The notes beneath the pieces are model-generated. The model had not been told where the DNA came from. It worked only from the letters and a program-made list of their open reading frames with translations, and did not search any database. Below, in pieces: positions 17,067 through 25,568 of a stretch of DNA of 39,464 nucleotides. The translations under genes and the position numbers were made by a program. Source of the DNA: Desulfuromonas sp. (GTDB taxonomy: Bacteria > Desulfobacterota > Desulfuromonadia > Desulfuromonadales > BM515); assembly GCA_002869635.1 (NCBI GenBank), contig PKUF01000113.1, positions 14,773-54,236 of the forward strand, written 5' to 3'. Positions within the stretch are counted from its first letter, which is position 1. Every line of letters starts with the position of its first letter.

Positions 17067-17787
17067 GAAAAAACCGCTAAGTTGCCACAGCTGCATCGCC
17101 GTCTGGCGCCAACAAGGTGTCACCAACTGCTGGAGCGAGCCGGGCCAAGGCCCCGCCTCCCCCGGTTACTGCCCCTCCGAACGTGAAGGCGAAATTATCG
17201 GCGACGCCTTTGAGCGCTACCAGGGTGACGATGCCGATGCTAAGCTGGCAAAGGTCGCGGCAGTCGTTGAAGGGCTCTGCTATCAGCCGATCCCTGGCTC
17301 CGACACGGTCAACGCCCGCTGGACCCGGGTCGAAGATACCATCGCCCTGGCCCGCCTCATGGGGTGGGAAAAGATCGGTATCGCCACCTGCATCGGTCTG
17401 CTCGACGAGTCACAAAAGCTAACGGAGATCCTCACGGCCCAAGGCTTCAGCGTTGAGAGTATCTGTTGCAAGTCGGGGAGTATCGATAAACTCGACCTCG
17501 GTATCGGCGAAGAACATAAAGTTCGGCCCGGCACCTTCGAACCGGCCTGCAATCCCATCGCTCAGGCCCACCTGCTCAACGAGGCGAAGACCGACATGAA
17601 CCTCATCGTCGGTCTCTGCGTCGGTCACGACATGCTCTTCGCCAAACACTCCGACGCCCCGGTCTCCACCCTCGTCGCCAAAGACCGGGTCACCGGCCAC
17701 AACCCCGCCGCCGTCCTCTACGGTCAGAACTTCTATTACAAGCGGTTGCAGAAGCAGAAGCTGGTGATTCCCGAGGTGGAGGTTTAA
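17059..17787 (+). CDS. DUF1847 family cysteine-rich protein
   Basis: A 242-residue DUF1847 protein. The N-terminus carries a cysteine cluster (LSCHSCIAVWRQQGVTNCW, then GYCP) likely to bind a metal or an Fe-S cluster. The rest is alpha/beta with further conserved Cys (GIATCIGLLDESQKLTEIL; VESICCKSGSIDKLDLGIG; FEPACNPIAQAHLLN; LIVGLCVGHDMLFAKHSDAP). The family is found mainly in anaerobes and its function is not established. It starts at 17059, overlapping DUF2288; the longer open frame before it is only the shadow of DUF2288. Confidence 0.85.
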   Translation: MSEKKPLSCHSCIAVWRQQGVTNCWSEPGQGPASPGYCPSEREGEIIGDAFERYQGDDADAKLAKVAAVVEGLCYQPIPGSDTVNARWTRVEDTIALARLMGWEKIGIATCIGLLDESQKLTEILTAQGFSVESICCKSGSIDKLDLGIGEEHKVRPGTFEPACNPIAQAHLLNEAKTDMNLIVGLCVGHDMLFAKHSDAPVSTLVAKDRVTGHNPAAVLYGQNFYYKRLQKQKLVIPEVEV

Positions 17788-17835
17788 AAAGTCTTGCCAA
17801 CTTGAACACAGTATTTTGGTTTAAGAGGGGGAACT

Positions 17836-18492
17836 GTGAAATTTCAAAAACACCCAGCGAAAAAGCTCGTTGAGCTTTTTCGAAAACGTCCATTTCAAGG
17901 CCAACACCCTGAACTGGCAAAAATTATTTTTCTCAGCTCTGACGCCAATTATTCCCCCGAGATCTCGAATCATTCGTTCTTCGAGAAAATTTTGGAATAT
18001 CAAGCAGACGGAGTCGCCTTCTGGAAACGATATGGGTGTCACCATCCATTTCTTCTCGAGTCTTACCCTTTCAACAAGACCAAAGATGGTGTACCTTTTC
18101 ATCGAAATTTCAGCAAGTTAGGTTTGACTTCCGCCCACGCATGCCATATCTCTTTTCTCGAACTTCTCGACGTACCGACAATCGGCAACAAATCAGAAGA
18201 TCGGGAACTGTTTTTCGATCTTCTTTCACTCGAACACCTCCGCTATATTCACTCTTTGATATGTAGCGGTGAGAACAAACTCTTCTTCGTCTCGCGAGGG
18301 GTTTTAAGAGATATGGCCAGAATCAAAAGGAGCTTACCCGTTTTCGAGTTCCTTAATAACAACCCTTGTCGTGAAAACCAATACACACAGACCATCCATA
18401 AAAATCAAATTATTGAAATCTATCACTTTTCTTCAACTCAAATTCACAGCCAGATTCACGAAATTTCGACGAAAATCAAAAGTATATTTTGA
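17836..18492 (+). CDS. Unknown protein, A+T-rich; possible uracil-DNA-glycosylase-like fold
   Basis: A 218-residue protein starting with GTG after a GAGGGGGAA ribosome-binding site. Base composition is visibly more A+T-rich than the neighbours, with many AAA, ATT and TTT codons, suggesting acquisition. The stretch KIIFLSSDANYSPEISNH, then ILEYQADGVAFWKRYGCHHP and HISFLELL, reminds me of uncharacterised members of the uracil-DNA-glycosylase-like superfamily, where an early Asp-Ala-Asn lies after a hydrophobic strand. This resemblance is from memory and weak. Basic C-terminus. A 42-residue membrane protein follows after 5 bases. Confidence 0.65.
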   Translation: MKFQKHPAKKLVELFRKRPFQGQHPELAKIIFLSSDANYSPEISNHSFFEKILEYQADGVAFWKRYGCHHPFLLESYPFNKTKDGVPFHRNFSKLGLTSAHACHISFLELLDVPTIGNKSEDRELFFDLLSLEHLRYIHSLICSGENKLFFVSRGVLRDMARIKRSLPVFEFLNNNPCRENQYTQTIHKNQIIEIYHFSSTQIHSQIHEISTKIKSIF

Positions 18493-18497
18493 AGAAT

Positions 18498-18626
18498 ATG
18501 AACACTCTAAGGGTTTTTCTAGCTTTAACAATCTTGTATTTCATTCTCGGCGAAGGTGGAGCCATCCTCATTGGTGGGTTTTTGTCTATCGTCTTCTTTT
18601 GGGCTTTTGTGATCAGCCAGTCATAA
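18498..18626 (+). CDS. Small hydrophobic membrane protein (42 aa)
   Basis: Starts five bases after the preceding gene. The sequence begins MNTLRVFLALTILYFILGEG and ends VFFWAFVISQS; it is almost wholly hydrophobic, with two short putative helices (about residues 4-18 and 22-38) around a Gly-Glu-Gly-Gly turn. It shares the A+T-rich composition of its neighbour, and the two look like one unit. The ribosome-binding site is weak (GAAGA). No family recognised. Confidence 0.45.
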   Translation: MNTLRVFLALTILYFILGEGGAILIGGFLSIVFFWAFVISQS

Positions 18627-18631
18627 CTGAC

Positions 18632-18655
18632 GAACTATGACGGGAGGTCATGTTC
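18632..18655 (+). terminator. Possible weak terminator hairpin
   Basis: GAAC-T-ATGAC and GTCAT-GTTC pair around GGGAG with one bulged T, followed by a pyrimidine-rich TCTCC. The U tract is poor. Confidence 0.3.
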
Positions 18656-18682
18656 TCTCCTATCTTCAACCTTCAACGCCTA

Positions 18683-18734
18683 ACTCCCACCCCGAAATTA
18701 ATCATTTGACTCCCACCCCGATCTGTCGTATACA
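18683..18734 (+). promoter_or_regulatory. Promoter of the DUF815 gene with two 13-bp direct repeats
   Basis: TTGACT (18706-18711), 17-nt spacer, TATACA (18729-18734). ACTCCCACCCCGA occurs at 18683-18695 and again at 18709-18721, 26 bases apart, the second overlapping the -35 and spacer. The repeats could be tandem sites for a regulator; none is identified. Confidence 0.5.
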
Positions 18735-18805
18735 CTCCGCCCAATAAAATCTTTCGATTTTCCCTATGGTTAGCTTTCATTCATATCGATACGAAAGGTC
18801 GTCGC

Positions 18806-19690
18806 ATGGATTTAACCCCTGAACTCCTCGCCAAACTTGATCGTGTGCTCAGCTCGGTGGAGCAGCTGCTCCCCAAGGCGATCAAGCCAGTCGACTGGAG
18901 TACCTGCTACGCCGCCAACTGGCGCCGCCACTCTTTTTCCGGCTACCTCGAACCGGTCAAGGTGACTGACAGTACCCGTTTCGATGAGCTGATTGGGGTT
19001 GAGAAACAGACCGAGATCATGGTCCGCAACACCAAACAGTTCCTTAAAGGGCTGCCCGCCAACAACGCCCTGCTCTGGGGGTCGCGCGGCACGGGAAAGT
19101 CCTCGCTGGTCAAGGCGCTGCTCAACGAGTTCGCCCCTGAAGGGCTGCGGGTCATCCAGATTGAAAAGGAAGACCTCATCTATCTTGCCGAGGTCTTCTC
19201 AGCGATCGAGAATGAACCGTACCGTTTCATCCTCCTCTGTGACGACCTCACCTTCGAGGTCGGCGAGTTGAGCTACAAGATGCTCAAGAGCGCCCTCGAC
19301 GGCTCGGTCTATTCGCCGCCAGAGAACGTGCTGATCTACGTCACCTCGAACCGTCGCTATCTGCTGCCGCAACTCGAGACCGACAAACTCGGTGGCGTCT
19401 TTGTCAACGGTGAGTTGCAAGAGGGGGAGATCATGGAGGAGAAAAGCTCCCTGTCGGACCGCTTCGGACTCTGGATCGCCTTCTATCTCTTCACCCAAGA
19501 GAACTATGTCGAAGCGGTGCGCTTCTGCATCACCCGTCAGGGACGAGAACGGGGGGTCGAGATTCCCTGGTCACGCGACGTGGAAGATGAAGCAATCAAG
19601 TGGGCGCAAGAAAAGAGTAAGCGCTGCGGCCGTACCGCTTACCAATTTGCCAAGTTCTATGTCGGGCGACACCTGCTTGGTCAAGACTGA
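18806..19690 (+). CDS. DUF815 AAA+-type ATP-binding protein
   Basis: A 294-residue P-loop ATPase. Walker A lies in ALLWGSRGTGKSSLVKALLN (about residues 88-107), the Walker-B-like strand is PYRFILLCDDLTFEVGE, and sensor-type VLIYVTSNRRYLLPQ follows. This is the DUF815 family, widespread and uncharacterised. Its promoter carries direct repeats. It is not obviously co-transcribed with sulP, 160 bases downstream. Confidence 0.88.
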   Translation: MDLTPELLAKLDRVLSSVEQLLPKAIKPVDWSTCYAANWRRHSFSGYLEPVKVTDSTRFDELIGVEKQTEIMVRNTKQFLKGLPANNALLWGSRGTGKSSLVKALLNEFAPEGLRVIQIEKEDLIYLAEVFSAIENEPYRFILLCDDLTFEVGELSYKMLKSALDGSVYSPPENVLIYVTSNRRYLLPQLETDKLGGVFVNGELQEGEIMEEKSSLSDRFGLWIAFYLFTQENYVEAVRFCITRQGRERGVEIPWSRDVEDEAIKWAQEKSKRCGRTAYQFAKFYVGRHLLGQD

Positions 19691-19850
19691 ACACGACAAC
19701 AACATGTGAATCACCTTGCGAGTCACCGGTGCCTTTCCCGGTGGCTCGTTCTTTTTCGTGAGAAGCTGTTTACAGCATCCCGGCAGAGGCCTATACTGCC
19801 TCACGCAAACGCCGTTTTACCAGCAGCCACCTTCGCGAACGGAGATGACC

Positions 19851-21509
19851 ATGCCCGACAACTCCCCTCTGTTGCGCCTACGCGGCGATCTTTTCGGCGG
19901 CCTAACCGCTGCCATAGTCGCGCTCCCACTCGCCCTTGCTTTCGGGGTTGCAAGCGGGGCCGGACCACAGGCGGGGCTCTACGGCGCCATTGCGCTAGGA
20001 CTGGTCGCGACCCTGCTCGGCGGAACACCGACCCAGATCTCCGGCCCCACCGGGCCGATGACTGTCGTCACCGCGTCAGCCCTCGCCCTCTTTCACGGTG
20101 ATCTGGCCCTGTTGATGGGAGTGATCGTTCTGGCTGGCTTTTTTCAGGCGCTCCTTGGGCTACTGCGCGCTGGAACCCTGATCCGCTACATCCCCTATCC
20201 GGTCATCTCCGGCTTCATGTCAGGGATCGGTTTGATCATCATTCTGCTGCAGATCGCGCCCTTGCTCGGCGCACCGGGACAGAGCGCCCCGCTCAAGGCG
20301 GTCGTCGCACTTCCGGCGACACTGGCTGCTGTTGAACCGGCCTCGCTCCTCCTTGGCGGCGGAGCACTGTTGCTCCTCTTTGCCATTCCTCCGCGCATCT
20401 CGCGCCGTCTTCCTTCGCCACTGTTGGCATTAATCGGCGGCACCGTAATCGCGAGCCTCTTTCACCTCCCAGTGGCGACTATCGGCGCCATCCCTTCGGG
20501 GTTGCCTCAGTTGATGCTCCCCTCCTTTGCCACCAGTCAGTTCCCCTTTCTCGTCACCACCGCCCTCACCCTTGGGGCACTGGCGGCCATCGACAGCCTG
20601 CTCACCTCGCTCGTTGCCGACTCGCTGACCCGCAGTGAGCACAACCCCAACCGCGAACTAATCGGACAAGGAATGGGGAACATCTGCGCCGCCCTCTGCG
20701 GTGGCATCCCCGGGGCCGGAGCGACGATGCGAACGGTGGTCAACATCAAATCAGGTGGAAACAGCCGCCTCTCGGGGGTGGTTCATGCCAGCGTGCTCCT
20801 CGTTATCCTCCTCGGCCTTGGCGACTACGCGGCGCTGGTACCGATGCCGATTCTCGCTGCGATCCTCGTTAAGGTCGGGATTGACATCATCGACTACCGC
20901 TTTTTGCGGATTCTACGCCAGGCGCCGCGCCATGATCTGGCGGTCATGCTGACCGTCCTCTGCCTCACCGTCTTTGTCGATCTCATCGTTGCTGTCGGAG
21001 TCGGAATCGTCCTCGCCTCGCTGTTGCTCACCCGGCGTCTGGTGCTGCAAACGACCGTTGATGTCCGGGGGGTGAGCGTCGGAAAGGGAGGCATATGCAT
21101 CGGCAAAGAGGCGCAGGAGTTGAGCGATCTACAGATTCGCGTCGTCAACATCGACGGTCCCTTCTTCTTCGGTTCAGCCTCTCAGATTGTCGGTCAGATC
21201 GGCGGCCTCCTCGGCACCAAAGTTGTGATCTTCAACTGCCTTCACGTCCCCTTCATCGACCTCTCAGCCTTCTTCGCCCTGAGCGAGATGATCCTGCGGC
21301 TCAAATCGCGTCAGATCACTCCTTTCATCGTCGCCCCTGATCCGATCTGCCGCAAGTTGCGCCGCCTTGGGATGGATGAAACTCTCAGAAGCGAGCGACT
21401 CTTCACCGACCTTGAGAGCGCCCTTGCCGCAGCTGAAGAGGCCCTTGAGAAATCGGCCCCAACACCACGCAGCATCCCGGGACCTCCACTAACCCCCGCA
21501 CACCGCTGA
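19851..21509 (+). CDS. SulP-family inorganic anion transporter with STAS domain
   Basis: A 552-residue SulP permease (sulfate, bicarbonate or related anions). About 12 transmembrane segments begin with LFGGLTAAIVALPLALAFGV, then the family signature TQISGPTGPMTVV. A C-terminal STAS domain (from about residue 425: SDLQIRVVNIDGPFFFGSAS) follows. Of two nearby ATGs, 19851 is better placed after GGAG (six-base spacing) than 19845. The substrate cannot be read from the sequence; bacterial members with this short form include bicarbonate and sulfate carriers. Confidence 0.92.
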   Translation: MPDNSPLLRLRGDLFGGLTAAIVALPLALAFGVASGAGPQAGLYGAIALGLVATLLGGTPTQISGPTGPMTVVTASALALFHGDLALLMGVIVLAGFFQALLGLLRAGTLIRYIPYPVISGFMSGIGLIIILLQIAPLLGAPGQSAPLKAVVALPATLAAVEPASLLLGGGALLLLFAIPPRISRRLPSPLLALIGGTVIASLFHLPVATIGAIPSGLPQLMLPSFATSQFPFLVTTALTLGALAAIDSLLTSLVADSLTRSEHNPNRELIGQGMGNICAALCGGIPGAGATMRTVVNIKSGGNSRLSGVVHASVLLVILLGLGDYAALVPMPILAAILVKVGIDIIDYRFLRILRQAPRHDLAVMLTVLCLTVFVDLIVAVGVGIVLASLLLTRRLVLQTTVDVRGVSVGKGGICIGKEAQELSDLQIRVVNIDGPFFFGSASQIVGQIGGLLGTKVVIFNCLHVPFIDLSAFFALSEMILRLKSRQITPFIVAPDPICRKLRRLGMDETLRSERLFTDLESALAAAEEALEKSAPTPRSIPGPPLTPAHR

Positions 21510-21513
21510 TGCA

Positions 21514-21546
21514 AAAAAGCCCCGCCGGAATCCCGACGGGGCTTTT
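21514..21546. terminator. Bidirectional terminator between sulP and hisI
   Basis: A-run, GCCCCGCCGG, short loop, CCGACGGGGC, T5. One G-U pair in the stem. It serves the convergent plus-strand sulP and minus-strand hisI. Confidence 0.85.
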
Positions 21547-21568
21547 TATCTGAGAACGATGAGTGTCA

Positions 21569-21949
21569 TTATTTCTTCTTGTAGACCTCGTCAGGATCAA
21601 AGAGGGGGTTGCTATGCTCAACCCACGCACCATCCTCCCAACGAACGAAGAAGCAGCTGCGATTGCCGGTATGGCAGGCGGCCGGACCGTTCTGTTTGAC
21701 CTTGATGACGACGGTATCGGCATCACAGTCGGTCAGAACCTCAACCACATCCTGTGTGTTCCCCGACTCCTCCCCTTTCATCCAGTGCTTGTTACGGCTG
21801 CGGCTGTAGAACCAGGTCTTGCCGTCCCGCAGGGTATTGTTCAGGGTCTTCTCGTCCATAAAGGCGACCATCAAGACTTCACCACTCTCATGGTCCTGAA
21901 TGATGGCGGGGATGAGTCCACCCATTTTGTCGAAATCGATCTTGATCAA
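21569..21949 (-). CDS. hisI: Phosphoribosyl-AMP cyclohydrolase (TTG start)
   Basis: A 126-residue HisI catalysing the third step of histidine synthesis. Motifs: [34 protein letters not shown], the metal-binding DCDADTV, and [10 protein letters not shown]. The open frame extends upstream for 61 codons, but the true start is most likely the TTG at 21949, eight bases after AGGAGG (21958-21963). This gives the usual family N-terminus ([15 protein letters not shown]) and normal length. Not linked to other his genes here. Confidence 0.93.
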   Translation of the reverse strand: MIKIDFDKMGGLIPAIIQDHESGEVLMVAFMDEKTLNNTLRDGKTWFYSRSRNKHWMKGEESGNTQDVVEVLTDCDADTVVIKVKQNGPAACHTGNRSCFFVRWEDGAWVEHSNPLFDPDEVYKKK

Positions 21950-22004
21950 ACCGGCAACCTCCTGTGGCAGTAAGAACCGCCGTGCGTTCGAGATACGTTC
22001 TACG

Positions 22005-22033
22005 TTTGTACACGGCAGCGGCGGCGAAGTCAA
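22005..22033 (-). promoter_or_regulatory. Promoter of hisI
   Basis: On the minus strand TTGACT (22028-22033), 17-nt spacer, TACAAA (22005-22010). It supports the TTG start at 21949. Confidence 0.55.
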
Positions 22034-22262
22034 TCGTCCTGCCAACAGACCGAGTGAGCTTCTCGCCGCGCGCGGGGTTTGACGGAGAACTGTCGCGGTG
22101 AACGGCCAGCGACAATCCATCGAACCGCGCAAACACCCAAGAGTTCAGGTCTTTGCGTCATCTTTTCCCGCTGGCATAAAATCCGCATAATTGCGGAGAC
22201 ACGCAGGCCTCTGACGAATTATCACGTCAACACAACGACGCACCGGAGTCCGGGCTAAATCC
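22034..22262. other. Non-coding gap between divergent hisI and the haem operon
   Basis: No credible gene. It contains the inverted repeat TCCGCA-TAAT-TGCGGA (22182-22197). On the plus strand, CTGGCATAAAATCCGCA (22171-22187) has the GG-N10-GC spacing of a sigma-54 promoter but poor flanking agreement. Confidence 0.5.
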
Positions 22263-22290
22263 TTGTCATAGGTCACAATTTCAGTATAGA
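22263..22290 (+). promoter_or_regulatory. Promoter of the haem operon
   Basis: TTGTCA (22263-22268), 16-nt spacer, TATAGA (22285-22290). The predicted transcription start near 22297 is consistent with translation from 22326, after AAAGGAAAGAGAG. Confidence 0.5.
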
Positions 22291-22325
22291 ATGGCTCTTT
22301 GTCCCTTGTGGAAAGGAAAGAGAGA

Positions 22326-23435
22326 ATGGCCGCACCCGATAAAGAATTCATCCCGAAATGGATCGCCTGGGAATCGACCCAGCGTTGCAACCTCAACTGC
22401 GTTCACTGCCGCTGCTCGTCGGACATGGACGCGGCGGTTGGCGATTTCAATACCGAAGAGGCGTTCAAGCTCATCGACGACATCTGCGACGTGAGCCAGC
22501 CGGTCATGGTCCTCTCTGGTGGAGAGCCGCTGATGCGCCCCGACATCTTCGACATCGCCAAGTACGGCACCTCAAAAGGGCTGCGCATGTGCATGGCGAC
22601 CAACGGTACTTTGATCACCGACGAGATCTGCGCCAAGATGATTGAGGCTGACATCAAGATGGTCTCGCTCTCCCTTGACGGCTCGACCGCGGCGATCCAT
22701 GACGACTTCCGCAGCTGCGAAGGGGCCTTTGAAGGGACGATCCGTGGCGCTGAAACCTTGAAGCGCAACGGCATCAAGTTCCTCGTCAACTCCTCCTTCA
22801 CCAAGCGCAACCAGCACGATATCGGCGACTGCTTCAAGCTCGCCAAAAGCATCGGCGCGACGGCTTGGTACATGTTCATGATCGTCCCCACCGGCCGTGG
22901 CGAAGAGATCATGAACGAGCTGGTGAGCAAGGAAGATTACGAGGAGATCCTCGCCTGGCACTACGAGCAGGAGAAAAACGAGGACGATATCCTCATGCGT
23001 CCGACCTGCGCCCCCCACTACTACCGCATCGTGCCGCAGATGGCGAAAGCCGAAGGGGTTGACTTCAAACGCCGCTCTCTCACCTTCTCCACCGGCGGCG
23101 GCAAGGGATGCATTGCGGCCCAGACCATCTGCCTCATCGACTGCTTCGGCAACTTGAAGCCCTGCTCCTACTTCCACTCCTCGGTGGGGAACGTCAAGCA
23201 GATCCCCTTTAAGGAACTCTGGTTCAACTCCAAGACCTTCAACGACCTGCGCAATTTCAAGGCCTACAAAGGCAAGTGCGGCGAGTGCGAGTTTATCAAC
23301 GTCTGCGGCGGCTGTCGCGCCCGAGCCGACGCAGTCTATGGTGACTACATGGCGGAAGAGCCGTTTTGCAACTACATTCCGCAGCGCACCCTGAAGCGGA
23401 TGGAGAAGGAAGCGGCCGATAACGCCGAGAAATAA
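22326..23435 (+). CDS. Radical SAM/SPASM protein, NirJ/AhbD-like, haem-associated
   Basis: A 369-residue radical S-adenosylmethionine enzyme. The cluster motif CNLNCVHC sits near residues 21-28, followed by [20 protein letters not shown]. The C-terminal SPASM domain has the Cys set in [20 protein letters not shown]. The overall look is that of NirJ/AhbD proteins, which act on decarboxylated haem or coproporphyrin intermediates. Immediately upstream of hemE, and with hemH and protoporphyrinogen oxidase nearby, it is probably a haem-pathway enzyme, but which side-chain reaction it performs cannot be decided. The upstream ATG at 22299 is too close to the predicted transcription start. Confidence 0.85.
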   Translation: MAAPDKEFIPKWIAWESTQRCNLNCVHCRCSSDMDAAVGDFNTEEAFKLIDDICDVSQPVMVLSGGEPLMRPDIFDIAKYGTSKGLRMCMATNGTLITDEICAKMIEADIKMVSLSLDGSTAAIHDDFRSCEGAFEGTIRGAETLKRNGIKFLVNSSFTKRNQHDIGDCFKLAKSIGATAWYMFMIVPTGRGEEIMNELVSKEDYEEILAWHYEQEKNEDDILMRPTCAPHYYRIVPQMAKAEGVDFKRRSLTFSTGGGKGCIAAQTICLIDCFGNLKPCSYFHSSVGNVKQIPFKELWFNSKTFNDLRNFKAYKGKCGECEFINVCGGCRARADAVYGDYMAEEPFCNYIPQRTLKRMEKEAADNAEK

Positions 23436-23484
23436 AACGTTTACTGGTTGAATGACTGATTAAAAAACAGGAGGCAACACACCC

Positions 23485-24525
23485 ATGTCCACCGATTACA
23501 CTTTTCTCAAGGCCTGCTGGTGCCAACCGACCGATTATGTCCCCGTCTGGCTGATGCGTCAGGCCGGCCGCTATCTGCAGTGCTACAAGGATGTCCGCGC
23601 CAAAGGGGGCGGCACCTTCCTCGACCTCTGCAAAGACCCCGAGCGCGCTGCCGAGGTGACGATCCAGCCGATCGACATCCTCAACGCCGATGCGGCGATC
23701 CTCTTCTCCGACATCCTCACCCCCATCGAGCCGATGGGGATGGCGCTTGACTTCGTGCCGGGGCCGGTCTTTGAAAAGCCGATCCGCACCGCCGCCGACG
23801 TCGACGCTCTCGTCGTTCCCGAGGATATGTCTCAGGCCGTCTCTTACGTCCCCGAGATCATCAAGCGCCTGCGGGTCGCCTTTGAAGGGCGCGTCCCCCT
23901 GATCGGCTTCGGCGGCGCCCCCTTTACCCTGGCCTGCTATATGGTCGAAGGGAAAGGGAGCAAAGACTTCGCCAGCCTCAAGCAGATGATGTACGGCGAC
24001 TTCCCGCTCTACGATACCCTGATGAAGAAGGTCACCGAGATGGACCGCCGCTACCTCAACATGCAGATTGAGGCCGGGGCGCAAGCGATCCAGATCTTCG
24101 ACACCTGGGGCGGGCTGCTGTCGCCGCATGACTTTGAGAAGTACATTCTTCCCTACGTCAAGGAGCTGATCGCCGGGCTCAACCGCAAGGACATCCCGGT
24201 CATCTACTTCGTCAAAGGTGGCGGCGGCATGCTCGAACTGGTCAAAGAGGCCGGTGCCGACGTCCTCGGCCTCGACTGGCACGTCAACCTCGGCAAGGCC
24301 CGCGACATCCTCGGCGACAAGATCGCGGTGCAGGGGAACCTCGACCCGACCGTCCTCTACGCTCCGAAGGATCACATCGAGCGCGAGGTTCAGCGCATCC
24401 TCGACGAGAACGCCGGCCGGCCCGGCTTCATCTTCAACCTCGGCCACGGCATCCTGCCGACGGTGCCGCCGGAAAACGCCATCCACATGGTTGAGTGCGT
24501 GCACCGCTTAAGCGGCAAGAAGTAA
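23485..24525 (+). CDS. hemE: Uroporphyrinogen decarboxylase
   Basis: A 346-residue HemE, converting uroporphyrinogen III to coproporphyrinogen III. The diagnostic PVWLMRQAGRYLQ is near residue 20; ILFSDILTPIEPMGM and GFGGAPFTLACYMVEGKGSK follow. AGGAGG precedes the ATG. It lies 49 bases after the radical SAM gene and is followed by a terminator before hemH. Confidence 0.97.
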   Translation: MSTDYTFLKACWCQPTDYVPVWLMRQAGRYLQCYKDVRAKGGGTFLDLCKDPERAAEVTIQPIDILNADAAILFSDILTPIEPMGMALDFVPGPVFEKPIRTAADVDALVVPEDMSQAVSYVPEIIKRLRVAFEGRVPLIGFGGAPFTLACYMVEGKGSKDFASLKQMMYGDFPLYDTLMKKVTEMDRRYLNMQIEAGAQAIQIFDTWGGLLSPHDFEKYILPYVKELIAGLNRKDIPVIYFVKGGGGMLELVKEAGADVLGLDWHVNLGKARDILGDKIAVQGNLDPTVLYAPKDHIEREVQRILDENAGRPGFIFNLGHGILPTVPPENAIHMVECVHRLSGKK

Positions 24526-24537
24526 TTCAGACCGACT

Positions 24538-24570
24538 GAGGGCGCAAGGGAATCACCCCCTTGCGCCCTC
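24538..24570 (+). terminator. Terminator between hemE and hemH
   Basis: Thirteen-base arms GAGGGCGCAAGGG (24538-24550) and CCCTTGCGCCCTC (24558-24570), a 7-nt loop, then TCTCTTTT. It may attenuate rather than fully stop transcription into hemH, since no clear new promoter precedes hemH. Confidence 0.75.
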
Positions 24571-24602
24571 TCTCTTTTGACTCTCTCCCCCACGAGACCA
24601 CC

Positions 24603-25568
24603 ATGGCCAAACCGACCGGACTTGTCCTGCTCAACATGGGCGGCCCCGACTCGCTCGCTGCGGTCAAGCCGTTTCTCTACAATCTCTTCTCTGACCGTGA
24701 GCTGATCCGCCTTCCGGCTGGGGCGCTGCTACAGAAACCGTTTGCCAGGCTCATCGCCCACTTTCGCAGCAAGAAGGTACGCCTGAACTACCAGATGATC
24801 GGTGGCAGCTCGCCCTTGCGGATGTGGACCGAGAAGCAGGCGCAAGGGATCGCTGAGCGACTCGACCCCAAGGTTCGCCCCTATGTGGCGATGCGCTACT
24901 GGGCACCCCGAGCCGAAGAGACGCTGGCGCAGATGCGGCGCGACGGAATCGAAGAGGCGGTGGTCCTCTCCATGTACCCGCACTACACCGGGGCGACCAC
25001 CGGCAGCAGCGTCAACGACTTCAAACGGGCCGCCGCCAAGATTCACCCGCAGCTGCGCTACCGCATCATCGAGCAGTGGTACGACTGGCCCGGCTACCTC
25101 GATGCCCTCGCCAACCGGATCAGGGAGGGTCTTGAGCGCTACCATGAGTTGATGCGCGACAATGTGCAGATCCTCTTCTCAGCTCACGCCCTGCCACAGA
25201 GTTTCATTGACCGCGGCGACCCTTACCAGACCCATGTCGAGGCGACGGTCAAAGGGGTGATGGCGCGGGTCGGCGACAACCCCTGGCACCTCGGTTTTCA
25301 GAGCCGTAGCGGCCCGGTCCAGTGGATGGAACCGGACACGGTCGAAGTGCTCGACCGGCTCGCCGCTGAAGGGCACGGTGCGGTGCTGATGGTCCCGGTC
25401 TCCTTCGTCTCGGACCACATCGAGACACTGCAGGAGATCGACGAGGAGTACGCCCAGCACGCCTACGCCAAGGGGATCAACGAGTTCTCCCGCGCCCCGT
25501 CGCTCAACGACAATCCCGACTTCCTCGACGCTCTCGCCGCGCTGGTGCGTCAAACAGGTGCCCCATGA
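24603..25568 (+). CDS. hemH: Ferrochelatase
   Basis: A 321-residue HemH inserting Fe2+ into protoporphyrin IX. Motifs: TGLVLLNMGGPDSLAAVKPF at the N-terminus, LYPHYTGATTGSS-like (SMYPHYTGATTGSSVNDF), the catalytic His in ILFSAHALPQSFIDRGDPY, and LMVPVSFVSDHIETLQEIDE. The start at 24603 is chosen because family proteins begin here; the 14 codons before it overlap the terminator. The stop overlaps the next gene (ATGA). Confidence 0.96.
   Translation: MAKPTGLVLLNMGGPDSLAAVKPFLYNLFSDRELIRLPAGALLQKPFARLIAHFRSKKVRLNYQMIGGSSPLRMWTEKQAQGIAERLDPKVRPYVAMRYWAPRAEETLAQMRRDGIEEAVVLSMYPHYTGATTGSSVNDFKRAAAKIHPQLRYRIIEQWYDWPGYLDALANRIREGLERYHELMRDNVQILFSAHALPQSFIDRGDPYQTHVEATVKGVMARVGDNPWHLGFQSRSGPVQWMEPDTVEVLDRLAAEGHGAVLMVPVSFVSDHIETLQEIDEEYAQHAYAKGINEFSRAPSLNDNPDFLDALAALVRQTGAP

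Noticed and set aside
21950-22132. N-terminal extension of HisI
   Set aside because: The 61 codons before the TTG overlap the hisI promoter, and the family starts at the TTG supported by AGGAGG.
23296-24504. 402-codon minus-strand open frame opposite hemE
   Set aside because: Antisense shadow; hemE is unambiguous.
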